From: Symsagittifera roscoffensis
Lineage: Eukaryota > Xenacoelomorpha > Acoela > Convolutidae
Assembly (NCBI RefSeq): GCF_963678635.1
Contig: NC_087065.1
Span: forward strand, 61,034,754-61,098,753
Length of the DNA: 64,000 bases
Direction: 5' to 3'
A program made the translations under genes and the position numbers. The notes under the pieces were generated by a model, which saw nothing but the letters and a program-made list of their open reading frames with translations, had not been told where the DNA came from and did no database searches. Below are positions 59,464 through 64,000 of the stretch, piece by piece. Each line of letters begins with the position of its first letter. Positions within the stretch are counted from its first letter, which is position 1.

Positions 59464-60016
59464 AAACAAGACTGCTCGTGTCAGGGCGAAGCCCTGAATG
59501 TTCCGACTGCCTTTTGAGATTTATTGAGCAGCAATAATACATAAAAAAAATTAAATGAAAAAAAAATAAAATGAAAATTTTTTTTCTAAAATTTGAATTT
59601 TTTTAATGAAAATCATCCCCCCACACGCCATATAAAGTACAAAAAGATAAATTTCGTTCCTTGTGACAAATCAATTATGGCAAATAAGCTTCGTTCAACC
59701 AATTTCGAGCGATTTATAAGACGGATTAAATCTCCGCTTACGCGTTAATAGCGCGAATTATATCGCGCGTTAATTGTCCCAAATTGGTCAAAATGGCCAA
59801 AATGGCAATCTTTAAACCCTCATAACTTTACGAAAAATGATCACAGGTGAAATATCTTTTCAAATTTAAGCTCAGGACAACAATACCTTTCGAAAGATAA
59901 TAAAAAATTCCGTCAAAAATGGCTAGTTAAAAAGTCGAAATTTGTCTGAAGAAAAAAAAACCCACCCCGAGCACAAATATTCCGTTACTTTCGTATCGAA
60001 AGTCGGAACAATTATT
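59464..60016 (-). repeat. Family X copy 4 (full length, best preserved)
   Basis: Contains the right-end hairpin CAGGGCGAAGCCCTG (59482-59496), ACGCGTTAATAGCGCG and CCACACGCCATATAAAG. It ends with the left hairpin ACTTTCGTATCGAAAGT (59986-60002) and ATTATTC. Length 553 bp. It sits immediately after the fossil LINE. Confidence 0.85.
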
Positions 60017-61145
60017 CTCAACCAGTGTTACACAAAAAAGTACTTCTCTATGGTCTGGATCACTTCTCTGGGGTACTTATCTACTCTCATTTCAGCTTGT
60101 GATAATGTTCTTTATATCAATATTGTTGACTTTTAGAACCTGACTTCAAAAAGTTTTGAGATCTTTTTAAAATTGCTAACAAAGATCTTGGGAATTATCT
60201 GTTATGCTGCATTTTTTCTTGGCTTTTTCTAGTTGAGGCGGTGTTCAAAAAAGGGCTTTTTGTTTGTACGAAAAGAGTAAACAGAAATATTTGCTTTTTT
60301 TTTATTATCACTAAGACTTCGAATGGAATTTTCATGTGATAAAATAAAAAATTTATTTGTTTTTGTATAACTGACTGAAGCGTACAAAACTATTTTTTCT
60401 TGTTAAATTTGTTCTTGAGGCGTATCTTCTCCCAAGTTTATTTATTTGGATTTAATTGGAAACTAATTTTTATGATCAAAAATTTCTGTTTTATCATCAA
60501 ACGTTTCATGTCTCACTGCTAAACATTAATTGGAACAAACTACCGACAAACTTAGATTGATAAAAAGAATGCGAAAAATCAACCAAGAGAATATTTTCGC
60601 CAATATCCAAGCAGATTTTTAAAAAAAGAACTGCTTGCTGTTAGTGACCATCTCCGTTGCTAGTGTACCGACACGTTACGTAAGTCACCGGAATGAACAA
60701 TGGACTGGCTTGTGTTTCATCCGCCCAACTAAGTACCTCAAACAAGGCATTAAGGGTCACGTGTGTCCTAATATCATATTAGAGCTTGGAAATTTGATCA
60801 GTCTCATTACTGCTCACTGATTATTAGATTAAACAAATAATTGCTAGGGCATCAATTAATCTGTCGGAAGTTCTGGCGCGGCTAGAAAACATTTTCAAAG
60901 GTAAATGTAAAGCTGGCAAGTTAAAAATATGTTATTTGAGTTGAAATATTTAAACACTTTAATGTACTGCTGAGCAAGAAAACAGAACTAATTCTCAAAT
61001 CAAACGGGATAGTTAGGAAAAATAATGGTAAAACCGACACCACTGATTTGTTTATCTATCTTATGTGGCTTCTTTTTTGTTGTTTTGACTGTTTTTCGAA
61101 GAAAATGACGTCTATTCGTGCTCGTGGTGTTTTTTCCTCCGGACA
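60017..61145. other. No supported gene
   Basis: 60620-60830 is somewhat richer in G+C and includes a consensus-like donor (CGTAAGTC at about 60677) and an open frame of 61 codons (60635-60820), but no recognised domain. Confidence 0.45.
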
Positions 61146-61429
61146 AGCATCGGTTTTTTAACAAGCAATTTCGACGGAATTGTTTGACATCATTCGAAAA
61201 GTATTGTTGACTTGACCTCAACTTCAAAAAAACATATATTTCACCGTTGATCATTTTTATAAGTTATGGGGCTTTGAAGATCGCCAATTTGGCCAATATG
61301 GGACAATTATTTCGCATTTCGTGCTATTAACGCACGATTTCATAATTTTTTTAAAATTTAATCTTCTCCACAGAAACTAAAATGCAGTTGAAACATTCAC
61401 GGCTTTACCTTGATACGAGCAGTCTTGTT
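61146..61429 (+). repeat. Family X copy 5 (partial)
   Basis: Carries CATCATTCGAAAAGTATTG, GGCCAATATGGGACAATTA and the tail GATACGAGCAGTCTTGTT (61412-61429). The left end and the GTGTGGGG block are missing. Confidence 0.75.
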
Positions 61430-62329
61430 CTGATTTGCTAACACAAGCAATTAAGTTTGTAGCCTTTAATTTCTTTAAAAAAAATTTTTTTTGAAAAAAC
61501 GTCAAACTTCAAAGTTTTTAGCTTCTGTTACGGATCTCGTTGCACCAAATTCACTGATTCTAAACCACTGAATCCGTATCAACAATAATATAATCCAAAA
61601 ATTAAAAAAACAACTAATTGCTATGCTGGAAATATTTTAAAACTTGGGCTACAGTATTCTAAGAAAGCAAATATAAAATAGAAAATAATTAATAAAAATT
61701 AAATTTGTCATCTCTTTATTTTCAAACGAATTTGAAAAAAAAAACGCTAAAACATCGTAGATTTTGCAATAAAAATTTCATTCGCATTCATTTTATGAAA
61801 ACCAGAAAAAACTGAAAACCAGAAAAAGAACCAGAAAAGTTTCCCCATTTTTTTTATTTTGAAAACCAGAAATTATTAGCCAAGATCTTCTCGAAAATTT
61901 TCTCGACTTCTGTTATTAGTTAAAAAAGAATCGATTCAATTCATTAATTAGGGTTTTAAAATGTTATCCCATATTTGTATTTACGATTTTTAGAGGTACG
62001 TAAAATCGGGTGGATAAAACCAACTTACGTCATATCAAAAAGTCCAAATGGTTTTTTTTTCAGTATTCAGAAAAAAGATTGTTGCTTTTCACTTTGAACA
62101 ACTTTAGTTAACTTTTTACTTAATAGAGCATATTGGGGCAGTACACATTTGCAAAATAATTGGCACGTAAATGAAATTTACAAATAATTTACAGCAAAAC
62201 TTATGCAACACATTGAAGGGCCGTCAAAAAAGTAGGACGCACGCCAATACGAGATGTTTTTTTAAATTAAACTAGCGTTTAACGCACCTTCGGTGCATGG
62301 AAATTTTTCGACAGCTCATGAAAAACCGC
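61430..62329. other. No gene recognised
   Basis: AT-rich with A runs. ACCAGAAAA is repeated several times at 61800-61870. No other features. Confidence 0.5.
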
Positions 62330-63875
62330 ATATATTGGAAACAACATCTGCAAACATTTAGTGTACTCTGACTGCACCCAATTACAGGGTTGGTAATTTC
62401 GAACCTTTAATTTTTTTAATTCCCATTTTAAAAGCGTCATCTCGAAAACTTAATGGGCCTCTGGAGAAATTTGGAGGTCAGATTTGCAACCACTGAGATT
62501 CCCTGAGAGCACCCTACTATAGGGTTAAGAATCCAAAATTTTCTGAATTTTTTTAAACCTTAAATTCCCGAAAAAAAAATTGAAAAAAAAAACGTCTTAT
62601 CTCTAAAAGTACTTGAGCATTCATATTAAGAGGTAAGATTTGAGACGCCTGGGTGTACGCTGACAATAAGGTTGCATCTTCATCAAGTTAGTAGTTTCAA
62701 ATTTTTTGAATTTCTTTGTAGATAAGTTCTTCGAGAAATTTTGAAAAAATCAAAAAACTTCACATGTCGGAAATTAAAGCATTTGAGCAGTCGCATTTAG
62801 CAGTCGCATGTGGCAAGATTTGCAACTCTTTAGAGTACCCTGACAACACCGAACTATAGCGTTGGAAATTTCAAATTTTGGAAAATAATTAATTTAAACT
62901 TTCTGAAGTTTTCTGAAAATTTTTTGAAAAAATCACATAAAACGTCATATCTCGCAAACTACAAAGAATTGGGTAGTCATACTTGGAGGCAAGATTCGCA
63001 ATCTTTGAGAGTACTCTGACAGGACCAAACTATAGGGTTGGGAATTTCAGATTTTACGAAAAAAATTTAATTTAAGTTTTCTGAAAATTTTTGAAAAAAT
63101 CACAAAAAACATCATATCTCAAAAACTACAACGAATTGAGCAGTCATTTTTGGAGACAAGATTCGCAATCTTTGAGAGTATTCTGACAGGATCCAACTAC
63201 AGGGTTGCGAATTTTAGATTTTACGAAAAAAAATTAATTCATGTTTTCTGAAACTTTTTGAAAAAACACAAAAAAACATCATATCTCGAAAACTGCAACG
63301 AATTGAGCAGTCATATTTGGAGGCAAGATTCGCAATCTTTGAGAGTACTCTGACAGGACCAAACTATAGGGTTGGGAATTTCAGATTTTACGAAAAAAAT
63401 TTAATTTAATATTTCTGAAAATTTTTGAAAAAATCACAAAAACATCATATGAGAAAAAACATCATATCTCGAAAGTCTCAAAAACTGCAAGGAATTGAGC
63501 AGTCATATTTGGAGACAAGATTTGCAATCTTTGCGAGTACTCTGACAGGATTCAACTACAGGGTTGCGAATTTCAGATATTGCGAAAAAAAATTAATACA
63601 AGTTTTCTGAAAATTTTTTGAAAAAAATCACAAAAAACGTCAGATCTCGAAAACTACAAGGATTTGAACAATCATATTTGGAGGCAAGATTTATAGCTCC
63701 TTAGAGTAACCTGACAGCACCCAACTACAGAGTTGGGAACTTCAAGTTTTGTAAATATTTTTGTTATGTGAAATTTCTGAAATTTTTGAAAAAATCTCAA
63801 AAATCGTCTTATCTCGTTAACTAAAATGATTCGGGCATTAAAAATTGGAGGCCAAATTTGCAACTCCTAATTCGA
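62330..63875. repeat. Satellite array, about 170-bp monomers, nine units
   Basis: The anchor CTGA(C/G) within GAGTACTCTGACAGGA-type text occurs at about 62368, 62503, 62660, 62840, 63016, 63183, 63350, 63542 and 63711, spaced 135-192 bases. Each unit has GGGTTG(G/C)GAATTT, a TTTTTGAAAAAA(T)CAC block, CATATCTCGAAAACT and GAGGCAAGATT. The left units are more diverged. 63016 and 63350 units resemble each other more than the 63183 and 63542 units, which in turn pair up. The array probably ends near 63875. Confidence 0.9.
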
Positions 63876-64000
63876 TATTGGGCTGCTTAATTTTAACTCG
63901 ATAAAATAACCACTAAAAATAAATTGCAAAATCGAAAAAAAAAATTCTTAACCATTGCAATATACGATATAGCTTAAACATGCAAAAATAATACGTTGAA

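Overview
The window is an AT-rich stretch of an animal (metazoan) genome. It is dominated by repeats and decayed mobile elements, and I see no complete, convincing host gene. The evidence is eukaryotic throughout: a Ty3/gypsy LTR retrotransposon, a fossil non-LTR (LINE) reverse transcriptase, a tRNA-derived SINE, hAT-type MITEs, a satellite array and splice-site-like signals. It contains one 200-base assembly gap (6079-6278). The sequence alone does not let me assign a phylum; a large-genome invertebrate is the most economical guess.

Layout. 1-6074 is the 3' part of a Ty3/gypsy element cut by the window's left edge: gag zinc knuckles, protease, reverse transcriptase, RNase H and integrase, then an unusually long charged C-terminal region, a purine tract and an intact 261-bp 3' LTR. 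The coding region is broken into at least five frames; two breaks fall at or near runs of seven A. 6476-7010 begins a dispersed family (here 'family X', about 550 bp) with a hairpin near each end; related copies lie at 52861-53294, 53667-54119, 59464-60016 and 61146-61429, and two of them form a large inverted pair. 8.4-8.6 kb and 13.1-13.2 kb hold G-rich/C-rich minisatellites. 12.4-18 kb is a nest of diverged duplications. 21.1-22.5 kb has a tRNA-headed SINE and an element carrying internal GGATTCC-type repeats. 28.3 kb has a complete hAT-type MITE with target duplication. 30.0-30.5 kb has the best host-exon candidates, one with a death-fold-like pattern. 31.7-33.7 kb is a diverged 1.3-kb duplication. 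41.6-44.65 kb is a recent 1.46-kb tandem duplication (two full copies plus a stub). 46.8-48.6 kb on the minus strand has coding-like but unrecognised segments. 57.1-59.46 kb is a fossil LINE with recognisable RT motifs. 62.3-63.9 kb is a tandem satellite (about 170-bp units) with an alternating two-monomer pattern.

Functionally, the retroelement pieces would have worked together as a gag-pol polyprotein, but no intact reading frame survives in the assembly. The non-autonomous families (X, SINE, MITE) have no coding capacity and would have depended on enzymes encoded elsewhere. The remaining tens of kilobases are low-complexity AT-rich DNA consistent with introns or intergenic space.
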